Source: Clostridia bacterium
Lineage (GTDB): Bacteria; Bacillota; Clostridia; Christensenellales; CAG-138
Assembly (NCBI GenBank): GCA_017614315.1
Contig: JAGACA010000013.1
Span: forward strand, 49,157 to 113,156
Direction: 5' to 3'
Length of the DNA stretch: 64,000 nucleotides
The translations under genes and the position numbers were made by a program. Under the pieces are notes generated by a model that worked only from the letters and a program-made list of their open reading frames with translations, did not search any database and had not been told where the DNA came from. Every line of letters begins with the position of its first letter. Position 1 is the first letter of the stretch. Below are positions 1 to 8,057 of this stretch, piece by piece.

Positions 1-2
1 TC

Positions 3-824
3 GACTGTGACGAGGCGCCGTCGAAGGACGAGCTGGAGGACGGTTTTTTGAAGCATGCGGGGCCGAGGGCGGTGCCGCCTCCCCCGGGGCTCGCGTATCA
101 CCTTCGCAGCACTCCCGACAGGGACTTTCTGCGCGTGACGACGGGGATCGTCGACTCCGCGGAGATATCCGAAAAGGCGAAGGCGCTCGGCGTGACCGTC
201 ACGGAATATCTCGCGACGGTGCTCCTCTTCGCCGCCGCGGACTGGAAGCGCGCGAGGCGCGGCTTCTTCCAGTCGAGGCGCCCGGTCATCGTCAGCATAC
301 CCGTCAATTTAAGGAAGCTTTTCGGCTGCCGCACATTGAGGAACTTCGCCAATTACGCTACCGTCGGGCTCGATACGCGCCTCGGGGAATACTCGTTCGA
401 GGAGGCGGTCAAGGTCGTGCATCATCAGCTCCGCCTCGGTACGGATAAGCACGTGCTCGCGGCGAGGATCGCGTCGAACGTCGGCATCGAAAAAAACATA
501 CTGCTCCGCATGGTGCCGCGCGTCATCAAGAAGCCGATAATGAGCCTCGCCTACCGCATGGAGGGCGATATGAAGAATACGACGAGCCTGTCGAACCTCG
601 GTCAGGTGACCCTCCCGCCTGAGATGGGGGCGCATATCGCGAGGTTCGATTTCCTGCTTGGCTCGCTCGTCAGGAATCCCGTAAACGCCGCGGCCGTCGG
701 CTACGGCGGGAAAGTCGTTATCAATTTCTCCCGCGTGATCGAGGAGAGCTTCCTCGAAAGGGCGTTCTTCCGCCGCCTCGTGAAGCTGGGCGTGCACGTT
801 TTGATAGAGAGCAATTACAGTTAG
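3..824 (+). CDS. Condensation/acyltransferase-like protein, 3'-terminal fragment
   Basis: The reading frame is open to the left edge of the window, so this is the C-terminal ~273 residues of a longer protein. Residues such as IPVNLRKLFGCRTLRNFANY, and a later TTSLSNLGQVTLPPEM segment, resemble the C-terminal half of the alcohol-acetyltransferase/condensation-domain (CoA-dependent acyltransferase) fold found in Clostridia. The catalytic HHxxxDG motif would lie upstream, outside the window, so activity cannot be judged. It is followed after 80 bp by a zinc-ribbon membrane protein on the same strand, a pairing I recall from Firmicutes genomes. Family assignment is from recognition, not a search; a substrate cannot be named. 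An internal TTG at 48 has no convincing reason to be the start. Confidence 0.6.
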   Translation, partial: DCDEAPSKDELEDGFLKHAGPRAVPPPPGLAYHLRSTPDRDFLRVTTGIVDSAEISEKAKALGVTVTEYLATVLLFAAADWKRARRGFFQSRRPVIVSIPVNLRKLFGCRTLRNFANYATVGLDTRLGEYSFEEAVKVVHHQLRLGTDKHVLAARIASNVGIEKNILLRMVPRVIKKPIMSLAYRMEGDMKNTTSLSNLGQVTLPPEMGAHIARFDFLLGSLVRNPVNAAAVGYGGKVVINFSRVIEESFLERAFFRRLVKLGVHVLIESNYS

Positions 825-855
825 GAGTTATTGATTTGCGATCGGTTTCCGGCTC

Positions 856-884
856 CTAACTCCTAATTCCTCACTCCTAACCGA
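856..884. repeat. Imperfect short tandem repeat CTCCTAAtt/act
   Basis: Four imperfect copies of a CTCCTAA/CCTCACT-like unit lie between the acyltransferase fragment and the zinc-ribbon gene. An inverted partial copy (TTAGGAGTTATTG) starts at the stop codon at 822. The tract looks like a low-complexity intergenic repeat, not a regulatory site. Confidence 0.6.
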
Positions 885-904
885 AATATGATCCGGAGGT
901 ATTT

Positions 905-1609
905 GTGTCTTACTGCGTCAACTGCGGCGTCGAGCTTGCCGCTTCCGAAAAAAGATGTCCTTTGTGCGGAGTCGAGGTGATAAACCCCTCCTCTCCCTTC
1001 GACCCGACCGCCGCAAGGCCGTATCCCGACCGTCACGAGGCTATCCGCCACCGCGCCATCCGCGTGGTCGCGGCCCGGGTGCTGTCGCTGCTTATGGCGA
1101 TACCGTTCATACTCGTGCTGCTTCTCGACCTCATAGAGGACGGCTCCATGTCGTGGTCGCTCATACCCGCGGCGTCAATCGCTTTCGCGTTCCTCGCATT
1201 CGTGTTCCCCTGCCTTTTCAAGAAGCCGATACTTTGGATGTTCATGATATTCTCCACGCTTGCCGCGGCAGCATACCTTTTCGTGCTTCACATCATTCTG
1301 AAGGGCGGATGGTATTACCTCTTCGCTCTTCCCCTTACCGCGATGACCGGCGCGGCGACTATCGGCATATACCTCATGATCCGTTCGAAAAAAGCTTCGC
1401 TCCCGTTAAAGCTCATAATAATCCTCCTCATAATAATGGTGTTCGTGCTGCTCGTTCAGCTCGTGACCGAGCTCAACTTCCGCGGCGAGATCAGATTTGA
1501 CTGGTCGCTCTACGTCGCGGTCAGCTGCGGCATGCTCAGCCTCGTCGTGCTGATAGTCGGCAGGCTGTACAGAAAGAGCGAACGCTTCCGCAAAAAGCTC
1601 TTCTTCTGA
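905..1609 (+). CDS. Zinc-ribbon polytopic membrane protein (DUF6320-like)
   Basis: A 234-residue protein with an N-terminal zinc ribbon (CVNCGVEL then CPLCG, two CxxC knuckles in residues 4-23) followed by six hydrophobic segments from about residue 50 to the C terminus, which ends in a basic tail (RKSERFRKKLFF). The GTG start at 905 is chosen because GGAGGT lies 4-9 bases upstream and the zinc ribbon begins at once. This architecture matches what I remember as DUF6320, usually encoded beside alcohol-acetyltransferase-like genes as here. Function is unknown; a role in modifying or exporting a lipid or polymer made by the neighbouring acyltransferase is only a guess. Confidence 0.7.
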   Translation: MSYCVNCGVELAASEKRCPLCGVEVINPSSPFDPTAARPYPDRHEAIRHRAIRVVAARVLSLLMAIPFILVLLLDLIEDGSMSWSLIPAASIAFAFLAFVFPCLFKKPILWMFMIFSTLAAAAYLFVLHIILKGGWYYLFALPLTAMTGAATIGIYLMIRSKKASLPLKLIIILLIIMVFVLLVQLVTELNFRGEIRFDWSLYVAVSCGMLSLVVLIVGRLYRKSERFRKKLFF

Positions 1610-1621
1610 GCCGCGCGGTTA

Positions 1622-1650
1622 TTGAAAACCCGTAAAAAACAGTATATAAT
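1622..1650 (+). promoter_or_regulatory. Promoter for the HTH/membrane regulator
   Basis: TTGAAA (1622-1627), 17-bp spacer, TATAAT (1645-1650). A second possible pair, TTGACA (1690-1695) with 17 bp to TATGCA (1713-1718), lies closer to the gene. Either could serve the regulator at 1803. Confidence 0.6.
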
Positions 1651-1802
1651 AGTCGGTGTGGGGCCTTTCTTGCGTCCTGCAACCCAAGGTTGACAAAAAT
1701 TGCGTCAAAATTTATGCATTTGAAAAGCAGAATTGCTGGCGCAACCGAGGGTAAACGGGGTATCATTTGCCCAGAAAAACCAAACGGAAAGGAAACCCGA
1801 TC

Positions 1803-3158
1803 ATGAATATCGAAATCGCAAACCGTCTTGTAAAGATGCGTAAAGCCCACGGGTATTCGCAGGAAGAGCTTGCCGAAAAGCTCGGTCTCTCCCGCCAGGC
1901 GGTATCCAAGTGGGAAAGGGCGGAATCCTCCCCCGACACCGACAACCTTATAATGCTCTCAAGGCTCTACGGAGTATCGCTTGACGAGCTTCTCTCCACC
2001 GAGGACGAGATCCCCGAGCCCGAGGTCGTCGAAGAAGAGACCTCCTCCGGCGAAAAGGACAGCGTTCACGTCAGCTTCATTCACGGTATCAACGTCACCG
2101 ACGAGGACGGCTCGAAAGTGCACATCGGCTGGGACGGCATTCGCGTGAACGATAAGAAGGACGGCGAGAACATCAATATCGGCTCGGCGGACGCGGAGGT
2201 CATCGACGACGATCCCGACTGGATCAATTCCTATATAAAGGATATCGAGGTCGACGACAGCGGCGTCACCTTCACCCAGAACGGCGAAAGGATCCACCGC
2301 GACTGGAACCGCTTTAAGGGCGGCAAGAAGAGCTTCGTCCACAAGGTAAGATCCGAAAAGACCGGCAAATGGCGCACCACGATCGTGTCCGAGAACGGGC
2401 ACAAGGTCGTGCTCGACACCAACGACGAGCCCTCGGACGACGTGATCAGCTCCAACGGCGTTACCGTTTCGAAGAGCGTCTCCTCCGGCTTCCCCTATGC
2501 GGTGTTCGTGACCGGCGCGTTCCTGCTCCTCGGCTTCCTCAAGCAGTGGTGGCATCCCGCATGGGTGCTGTTCCTCACGATACCGATCTATTACACGATC
2601 GTGAACGCCCTTAAAAAGAAGAGGATCGGCGCTCTCGACATAATCGTACCGATAGTCGTCACCGGCGCGTACGTCGCTCTCGGATGGATCTATGGCTTAT
2701 GGCATCCCCTGTGGCTGATGCTTCTCGCGATCCCCGCTTACTATGCGATCTCCATCGCCGTCCGCAGGAATTGGGGCAAGGGTTCCGCCGCGACGGGCAT
2801 ATACGCCCTTCTCGTTGTCGCCGCTTACATCGCGCTCGGCGTGACCTTCGGCGGCACCGCGTGGACCGTAGGCTGGCTCCTGTTCCTCACCGTCCCGATG
2901 TTCGCTTCGATCGTGACCTCCATCAGGAAAAAGTCGTTCAGGCGCTTCCTTACCCACTTCCCCTGGGAGCTCCTCATCGTCGGCGGCTATCTTTTCGTAG
3001 GTCTCATGTACGGCGTCTGGCATCCCACCTGGGTCGCCTTCCTCTTCATCCCCGTATGGCGCTGGCTCGTCAGCCTCATGGCCGGCAAGAAGAAGGACTC
3101 CTCCGTCGTTATCGACGTGGATTCGGATGACGACGATGACGACGATGACGACGATTGA
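1803..3158 (+). CDS. XRE-family HTH regulator with four-fold WHPxW membrane repeat
   Basis: About 451 residues. Residues 1-60 form an XRE/Cro helix-turn-helix (KMRKAHGYSQEELAEKLGLS, RQAVSKWER). A hydrophilic middle part of ~150 residues contains two short repeats with the pattern ...DGI/V..., suggesting a small beta-rich sensor. The C-terminal ~220 residues carry four related units, each two membrane helices joined by a conserved WHPxW turn (WHPAW, WHPLW, a diverged third copy, WHPTW). The protein ends in ten consecutive aspartates encoded by GAY codons. ATG 1803 is preferred to an upstream TTG at 1767 because GGAAAGG sits 10 bases before it and the HTH fold starts there. It is likely a membrane-bound transcription factor; the signal and targets are unknown. 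A strong terminator follows. Confidence 0.75.
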   Translation: MNIEIANRLVKMRKAHGYSQEELAEKLGLSRQAVSKWERAESSPDTDNLIMLSRLYGVSLDELLSTEDEIPEPEVVEEETSSGEKDSVHVSFIHGINVTDEDGSKVHIGWDGIRVNDKKDGENINIGSADAEVIDDDPDWINSYIKDIEVDDSGVTFTQNGERIHRDWNRFKGGKKSFVHKVRSEKTGKWRTTIVSENGHKVVLDTNDEPSDDVISSNGVTVSKSVSSGFPYAVFVTGAFLLLGFLKQWWHPAWVLFLTIPIYYTIVNALKKKRIGALDIIVPIVVTGAYVALGWIYGLWHPLWLMLLAIPAYYAISIAVRRNWGKGSAATGIYALLVVAAYIALGVTFGGTAWTVGWLLFLTVPMFASIVTSIRKKSFRRFLTHFPWELLIVGGYLFVGLMYGVWHPTWVAFLFIPVWRWLVSLMAGKKKDSSVVIDVDSDDDDDDDDDD

Positions 3159-3181
3159 TTGAAAACGGCGATACGTTAATG

Positions 3182-3215
3182 GCATAAAGGGCGAAAAGCC
3201 CTTTATGCTTTTTTT
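3182..3215 (+). terminator. Rho-independent terminator after the HTH/membrane regulator
   Basis: Perfect 11-bp stem GCATAAAGGGC / GCCCTTTATGC around GAAAA, followed by seven Ts. Confidence 0.9.
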
Positions 3216-3216
3216 C

Positions 3217-3245
3217 TTTACATTCAAAGCGGGGCGTGTTATAAT
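3217..3245 (+). promoter_or_regulatory. Promoter of the ABC-F gene
   Basis: TTTACA (3217-3222), 17-bp spacer, TATAAT (3240-3245). It implies a leader of about 130 nt before the ATG at 3385. Confidence 0.65.
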
Positions 3246-3384
3246 TCCGTCGGAGCATTTCCGATCATTGAATACGAGGTACACCGGCTTGAACATTCGC
3301 TGAATCGCATCATCACCCATATCCTTTTGACCCGCGCCCTTAATATGGGGCGTTGCGGTTGTGTTTTGATTCGGCGAGGTATTT

Positions 3385-4923
3385 ATGATCCAACTCAATA
3401 ACGTAAGCATATATCTTATCTCAAACGGGCGGACGCTCGTGGACGGTATTTCGTTTACCCTGAATCCCGGTGACCGCACCGTAATAATCGGCGAGGAGGG
3501 CAACGGCAAGTCCACCCTTCTCAAGCTCATCGCAGATCCCGCGCTGATCGCGGATCACGCGGAGTATTCGGGCTCCGTAAACGTCGGAAGGCACCGTATA
3601 GGGTATCTGCCGCAGGAGCTGACCGAGCCCGAGCGCGCCATGCCCGTGAAGGAGTATCTCGCCGCGGACGAGGAAAAGCTTTGGCTCGCGGAGAGTCTTG
3701 CCGCCGAGACCGGCCTCGATCCCGCGATACTTTACGAGGACCGGCCGATGAAAACGCTTTCGGGCGGCGAGAGGGTGAAGCTCCGGCTCGTGAAGCTTCT
3801 GACGGACGAGCCCGACATGCTGCTCCTTGACGAGCCTACCAACGACATCGACCTCGACACGCTCGTGTGGCTCGAGGGCTTCATATGCCGCTTCGACGGC
3901 GGCGTGCTGTTCGTTTCGCACGACGAAACGCTGATAGAGAACACGGCGACGGCCGTAATACACCTCGAGCACGTCCATCACAAGAAGGTCGCGCGGCACA
4001 CCGTCGCGAACGTGCCCTACCGCGAATACATGGCCGACCGCGAACGCGCGCTTTCGCATCAGGCGCAGGTGTCGAAGTTCGAACACGACGAGTTCCGGAA
4101 AAAGGAGGCTCGCTGGCGCGAGATATACGAGAAGGTCGATACAGCGCAGCGGAATCTGTCAAGGCGGGATCCCTCGACGGGAAGGCTTTTGAAAAAGAAG
4201 ATGCACTCCGTGATGAGTCAGGGAAGAAAGCTCGAGAAGGAGAAGGAGGCTCTGACAGAGGCTCCGGTCAGCGAGTGGCAGATAGATCTGGCTCTTCCCG
4301 AGGTCTCCATGCCCGGACGCAAGGAGATACTGCGCTTCTCCTGCGAGGGCCTGTTCTCCCCCGACGGCGAAAGGCTGACCGCGGGCTTCCGGCTTAACGT
4401 CAACGCCGCCGAGCACGTCGCGATAATCGGCAGGAACGGCGTCGGCAAGACCACGCTCCTGAGGCTGATCGAAAGCGAGCTTAAAAAGAGGCGCGACCTC
4501 AAGGTGTTCTATATGCCCCAGAACTATTTCGAGCTCCTCGACGGTTACGGCACGCCCGTAGAGCTGCTCGCGCCGACAGGCGAAAAGGACGCCGTGACGC
4601 GGGCAAGGACGTATCTCGGCAGCGTGCGGTTCACGAAGGACGAGGCCGAAAGCCCGATCGAGCGGCTTTCGGGCGGGCAGAAGGCGAAGCTTTTGTTCGT
4701 CAAGATGGCGCTCGACGGGTATAACGTGCTTCTGCTCGACGAGCCGACGCGAAATTTCAGCCCGCTGTCGAACCCGGTCATTAGGGGCATGCTCCGCGAT
4801 TTCGGCGGATGCGTGATCGCCGTGACGCACGACCGCAGGTTCATAAGCGAGGTCTGCGAAAGGGCGGTAAAGCTTACCGAAAACGGGCTCGAGGAGGCAA
4901 GTCCCCTCTTCCCCGCCGGTTGA
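3385..4923 (+). CDS. ABC-F family ATPase (ribosome-associated, possible antibiotic resistance type)
   Basis: 512 residues with two ABC ATPase domains and no membrane segments. Domain 1 has Walker A GEEGNGKST near residues 36-44, signature LSGGE and Walker B LLLDEPTNDID; domain 2 has GRNGVGKTT, LSGGQ and LLLDEPTRNFSP. The domains are joined by a charged linker of ~80 residues (residues ~210-290) typical of ABC-F proteins that bind the ribosomal E site. The DEPTRNFSPLSNPVIR variant is one I associate with resistance-type and uncharacterised Firmicute ABC-F proteins. The start has GAGGT 6-10 bases upstream. A long leader precedes it, as is common for inducible ABC-F genes. Whether it gives drug resistance or acts as a housekeeping translation factor cannot be told from sequence alone. 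Confidence 0.85.
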   Translation: MIQLNNVSIYLISNGRTLVDGISFTLNPGDRTVIIGEEGNGKSTLLKLIADPALIADHAEYSGSVNVGRHRIGYLPQELTEPERAMPVKEYLAADEEKLWLAESLAAETGLDPAILYEDRPMKTLSGGERVKLRLVKLLTDEPDMLLLDEPTNDIDLDTLVWLEGFICRFDGGVLFVSHDETLIENTATAVIHLEHVHHKKVARHTVANVPYREYMADRERALSHQAQVSKFEHDEFRKKEARWREIYEKVDTAQRNLSRRDPSTGRLLKKKMHSVMSQGRKLEKEKEALTEAPVSEWQIDLALPEVSMPGRKEILRFSCEGLFSPDGERLTAGFRLNVNAAEHVAIIGRNGVGKTTLLRLIESELKKRRDLKVFYMPQNYFELLDGYGTPVELLAPTGEKDAVTRARTYLGSVRFTKDEAESPIERLSGGQKAKLLFVKMALDGYNVLLLDEPTRNFSPLSNPVIRGMLRDFGGCVIAVTHDRRFISEVCERAVKLTENGLEEASPLFPAG

Positions 4924-4979
4924 CATATCCCGGCATATAAACTATAATATTTCTGCAAAAAATTACGGGAGGTTAATTT

Positions 4980-6482
4980 ATGGAACTGAACGAAGCCAAA
5001 CAGGCGTTCAAGGAAAGATTAAAGCTTCTGGACGCTTACGATCACGCCATGGGCGTTATGTATTACGACATCGAGACCGCCGCGCCGAAAAACGCAGCCG
5101 CGGGCTTCGGCGACACCGTCGCGACGCTTTCCGAGGTCACTTACAAGCTCTCCGTCAATGAAGAGGTCTTCGAGGTGCTCGATTTCCTCACCGCGCACGC
5201 CGACGAGCTTGACGAGATCACCCGCCGCGAGGTCGAGGAAGTGCAGAAGGGTCTGCGCCTTCTGAGGAACATCCCCATCGACGAGTGGGTCGAGTATCAG
5301 CGCGCGCAGGCGGAGGCCTCGAACGTATGGCACGAGGCCAAGGTCAAGAGCGATTACGCCATGTTTGAGCCGCACCTCAAAAAGCTGGTCGATTTTACCG
5401 TGCGTTTCGCGAAGTACGCCGCGCCCGAGATGGACCCCTACGATTACTGGCTCAACGAGTACGAAGAGGGCTTCACGCAGGACGTGCTCGACAAGTATTT
5501 CGAGAAGATCAAGGCCGGGCTCGTGCCCCTTATCCATAAGATACAGGAAAAGGAACAGCCCGACGTATCCTTCCTTCACAGGGAATATCCCGTGTGGAAG
5601 CAGCGCGAGTTCTCCGATAAGCTGATGGAGATCATGGGCATCGACCGCGACGACTGCGCGATAGGCGAGACCGAGCACCCATTCACCACGGGCTTCAACA
5701 AGCACGACGTCCGCATCACCACGCATTATCACGAGGACGCGCTCGAATCGAACATGTATTCCGTCATCCACGAGGGCGGCCACGCGATATACGAGATGGG
5801 CAACAGCGACGAGATCTCCGAATCCAACCTTTCGGGCGGCGCCTCCTGCGGCATGCACGAGTCCCAGTCCCGCTTCTATGAGAACCTGATCGGCCGCTCC
5901 CGCGCGTTCACCGACCTCGTTTACCCGGTCATAAAGGAGCTCTTCCCCGAACAATTCGCGGACGTCACTCCCGACGCGTTCTACCGCGCCGTCAACCGCG
6001 CCGAGCCCTCGCTCATAAGGACGGAGGCGGACGAGCTGACCTATTCGCTCCACGTGCTCATCAGGTACGAGATCGAAAAGAAGCTCCTCCACGGCGAGCT
6101 CGACACGAAGGATCTTCCCGCGGAGTGGAACAGGCTCTATAAGGAATACCTCGGCGTGGACGTTCCCAACGACAAGGCCGGCTGCCTGCAGGATTCGCAC
6201 TGGTCGAGCGGCAGCCTCGGTTACTTCCCGTCGTACTCCCTCGGCTCCGCCTACGGCGCGCAGATACTCGCCGGCATGAAGAAGGAGCTCGACGTGGACA
6301 AGCTCGTTTCCGAGGGTAAGATCTCCGTCATCACGGAATGGCTCCGCGAGCACATCCTCAAGTACGGCCAGCTGAAAAAGCCCGCCGAGCTCCTGCGTCT
6401 CTCCACCGGCGAGGACTTCGATCCGGATCATTACGTCGAATATCTGAAGGACAAGTTCGGCAAGCTGTACGGAATAGAATAA
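4980..6482 (+). CDS. M32-family metallocarboxypeptidase (carboxypeptidase Taq type)
   Basis: 500 residues, the normal length for the M32 family. The zinc-binding HExxH motif is HEGGH at residues 264-268, and the downstream HESQSRFYEN segment supplies the third ligand glutamate, as in thermostable carboxypeptidase Taq. It removes C-terminal amino acids from peptides in the cytoplasm. There is no signal peptide. GGGAGG precedes the ATG by 8 bases. It stands alone with its own terminator and probably functions in peptide turnover. Confidence 0.95.
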   Translation: MELNEAKQAFKERLKLLDAYDHAMGVMYYDIETAAPKNAAAGFGDTVATLSEVTYKLSVNEEVFEVLDFLTAHADELDEITRREVEEVQKGLRLLRNIPIDEWVEYQRAQAEASNVWHEAKVKSDYAMFEPHLKKLVDFTVRFAKYAAPEMDPYDYWLNEYEEGFTQDVLDKYFEKIKAGLVPLIHKIQEKEQPDVSFLHREYPVWKQREFSDKLMEIMGIDRDDCAIGETEHPFTTGFNKHDVRITTHYHEDALESNMYSVIHEGGHAIYEMGNSDEISESNLSGGASCGMHESQSRFYENLIGRSRAFTDLVYPVIKELFPEQFADVTPDAFYRAVNRAEPSLIRTEADELTYSLHVLIRYEIEKKLLHGELDTKDLPAEWNRLYKEYLGVDVPNDKAGCLQDSHWSSGSLGYFPSYSLGSAYGAQILAGMKKELDVDKLVSEGKISVITEWLREHILKYGQLKKPAELLRLSTGEDFDPDHYVEYLKDKFGKLYGIE

Positions 6483-6490
6483 CATGATGA

Positions 6491-6515
6491 AAACTCCGCC
6501 GGAGGCGGAGTTTTT
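6491..6515. terminator. Bidirectional terminator after the M32 peptidase
   Basis: AAACTCCGCC / GGCGGAGTTT stem with GGA loop, followed by Ts. An almost identical hairpin occurs at 37563-37590. Confidence 0.85.
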
Positions 6516-6522
6516 ACATCAA

Positions 6523-6552
6523 TTATTCATTATTCAGTATTCATTATTCATT
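6523..6552. repeat. ATTATTCATT short repeat tract
   Basis: Three to four copies of the 8-9 bp unit ATTATTCA, one with a C to G change (TATTCAGT), lie between two converging terminators. The same unit follows the related terminator at 37597-37618. Confidence 0.75.
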
Positions 6553-6582
6553 AAAACGGGATCGCTTTCGCGATCCCGTTTT
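6553..6582 (-). terminator. Terminator of the glycogen operon
   Basis: 13-bp perfect stem AAAACGGGATCGC / GCGATCCCGTTTT with a TTTC loop, three bases beyond the glgA stop. Its flanking A/T runs let it act on both strands. Confidence 0.85.
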
Positions 6583-6585
6583 CCC

Positions 6586-8010
6586 TCAAATTATATTCCT
6601 GTAAAGCTCGAGGTATCTTCCCGCGCTGACCTTCCAGTCGTTATCGCAGGCCATAGCCCTCTTTATGAGCGCGTTCCAGTTCTTCTTGTTCATATATGTG
6701 TCGAGCGCGAGGTACACGACGTCGCGGAACGAGCTGTATTCCCTGCCCCAGTAGCTGAAGCCGTTGCCCGTCTTTTCATATTGGTTGTACGCGTGAACGG
6801 TGTCGGCGAGTCCGCCCGTTTCGCGGACGAGGGGTATGCAGCCGTAGCGGAGCGCGAGGAGCTGCGACAGTCCGCAGGGCTCGAACGCCGAGGGCATCAG
6901 GAACACGTCCGCGCCGGCGTAGATCCGCCTTGCGAGCGCGTCGTTCATCTCCGCTCGGAAGGCGAAATTCGGGCTGGCCCAGTCGTAATGTCTGAACGCG
7001 CCCTCGTATTTTTCGTCGCCCATGCCGAGCACGACGACCTGCGCGCCGACGGACAGGAGCTCCGGCAGTATGCCGAGCACGAGATCCATGCCCTTCTGGT
7101 CGGTGAGGCGGGATATGACCGCGAACAGCGGCTTCTTCTCGTCCTGCTCGAGCCCGAGCTCCTTTATGAGCGCCCTCTTGCAGACCGCCCTGCCGGCCAG
7201 GTTCTCGGCGGAGAAGTTCTTCGCTATGTTCTTATCCGTCGCGGGATCGTAGAGCGTATTCGAAATGCCGTTCAGTATGCCGACGAGGTCGCCCGCCCTG
7301 TCGCGGAGCACGCAGTCGAGCGTTTCGCCGTATTCGGGGGAGAGTATCTCCCGCGCGTAGGTGGGGCTGACCGTGGTGATCTTGTTCGAGTACATGAGCC
7401 CCGCCTTCATCGCGGACGCGCCGCCGCCGTATTCGATCCGGTCGAGGGCGTCCTGCCCCAGCGAGAGCAGATCGTCGACGAGCTCGCGCCTGCCCCAGCC
7501 CTGGAACTTAAGGTTGTGGATCGTGAACACGGTGCGGATATTGGAATAATCCGGACGCTTCGCGTACTGATGCACGAGCAGGGGGATGTATCCCGTCTGC
7601 CAGTCGTTCGCGTGAATCACGTCGGGCATGAAGTCGAGCCGTTTAAGGCTCTCCATGACGGCCTTGCAGAAGAAGCAGAATCGCTCCGTCTCGAAATCGC
7701 CGTAGCCGTAGACGTAATCGCTGCCGAAATAGAACTCGTTGTCGACGAACCAGTACGTCACGCCGTCGAGCACGTATTCGTCCACTCCGAGATACTGATT
7801 CCTCCAGCCGAGAGCGATATACGTGTCGAACACATGGCGCATGTTGAACCTGTACTCCTCGGGTATGCGTCTGAATTTGGGGAGTATAACGCGGACTTCG
7901 TCGCCGCTGTTAAGCTCCTGTATCGCCTTGGGAAGCGTGCCCGCGACGTCCGCGAGCCCGCCCGTCTTGATGAACGGTACGCATTCGGATGCTGCAAACA
8001 GAATTTTCAT
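6586..8010 (-). CDS. glgA: Glycogen synthase, ADP-glucose dependent (GT5)
   Basis: 474 residues from the second ATG (the first, at 8016, adds two residues). The N-terminal KTGGLADV loop that binds ADP-glucose is at residues ~15-22, and the C-terminal half has the GT-B nucleotide site (SAFEPCGLSQL, then RETGGLADTV). It extends alpha-1,4-glucan chains from ADP-glucose made by GlgC/GlgD. It is the last gene of glgB-glgC-glgD-glgA. No clear ribosome-binding site precedes either ATG, so translation may depend on coupling to glgD, whose stop is 41 bases away. Confidence 0.96.
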   Translation of the reverse strand: MKILFAASECVPFIKTGGLADVAGTLPKAIQELNSGDEVRVILPKFRRIPEEYRFNMRHVFDTYIALGWRNQYLGVDEYVLDGVTYWFVDNEFYFGSDYVYGYGDFETERFCFFCKAVMESLKRLDFMPDVIHANDWQTGYIPLLVHQYAKRPDYSNIRTVFTIHNLKFQGWGRRELVDDLLSLGQDALDRIEYGGGASAMKAGLMYSNKITTVSPTYAREILSPEYGETLDCVLRDRAGDLVGILNGISNTLYDPATDKNIAKNFSAENLAGRAVCKRALIKELGLEQDEKKPLFAVISRLTDQKGMDLVLGILPELLSVGAQVVVLGMGDEKYEGAFRHYDWASPNFAFRAEMNDALARRIYAGADVFLMPSAFEPCGLSQLLALRYGCIPLVRETGGLADTVHAYNQYEKTGNGFSYWGREYSSFRDVVYLALDTYMNKKNWNALIKRAMACDNDWKVSAGRYLELYRNII

Positions 8011-8057
8011 TGTCATTCGTTGAGGAAGGGGCGTTCATGCCCCTTCCCTCTCCTTGA

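Noticed and set aside
3127-3158. GAY repeat at the end of the HTH/membrane gene as a sequencing error
   Set aside because: The frame stays open and ends in a normal stop just before a strong terminator, so it is taken as a real poly-Asp tail.
5019-6485. 488-codon frame antisense to the M32 peptidase
   Set aside because: A long open frame opposite a G+C-rich gene, caused by codon bias. The plus-strand gene has clear motifs.
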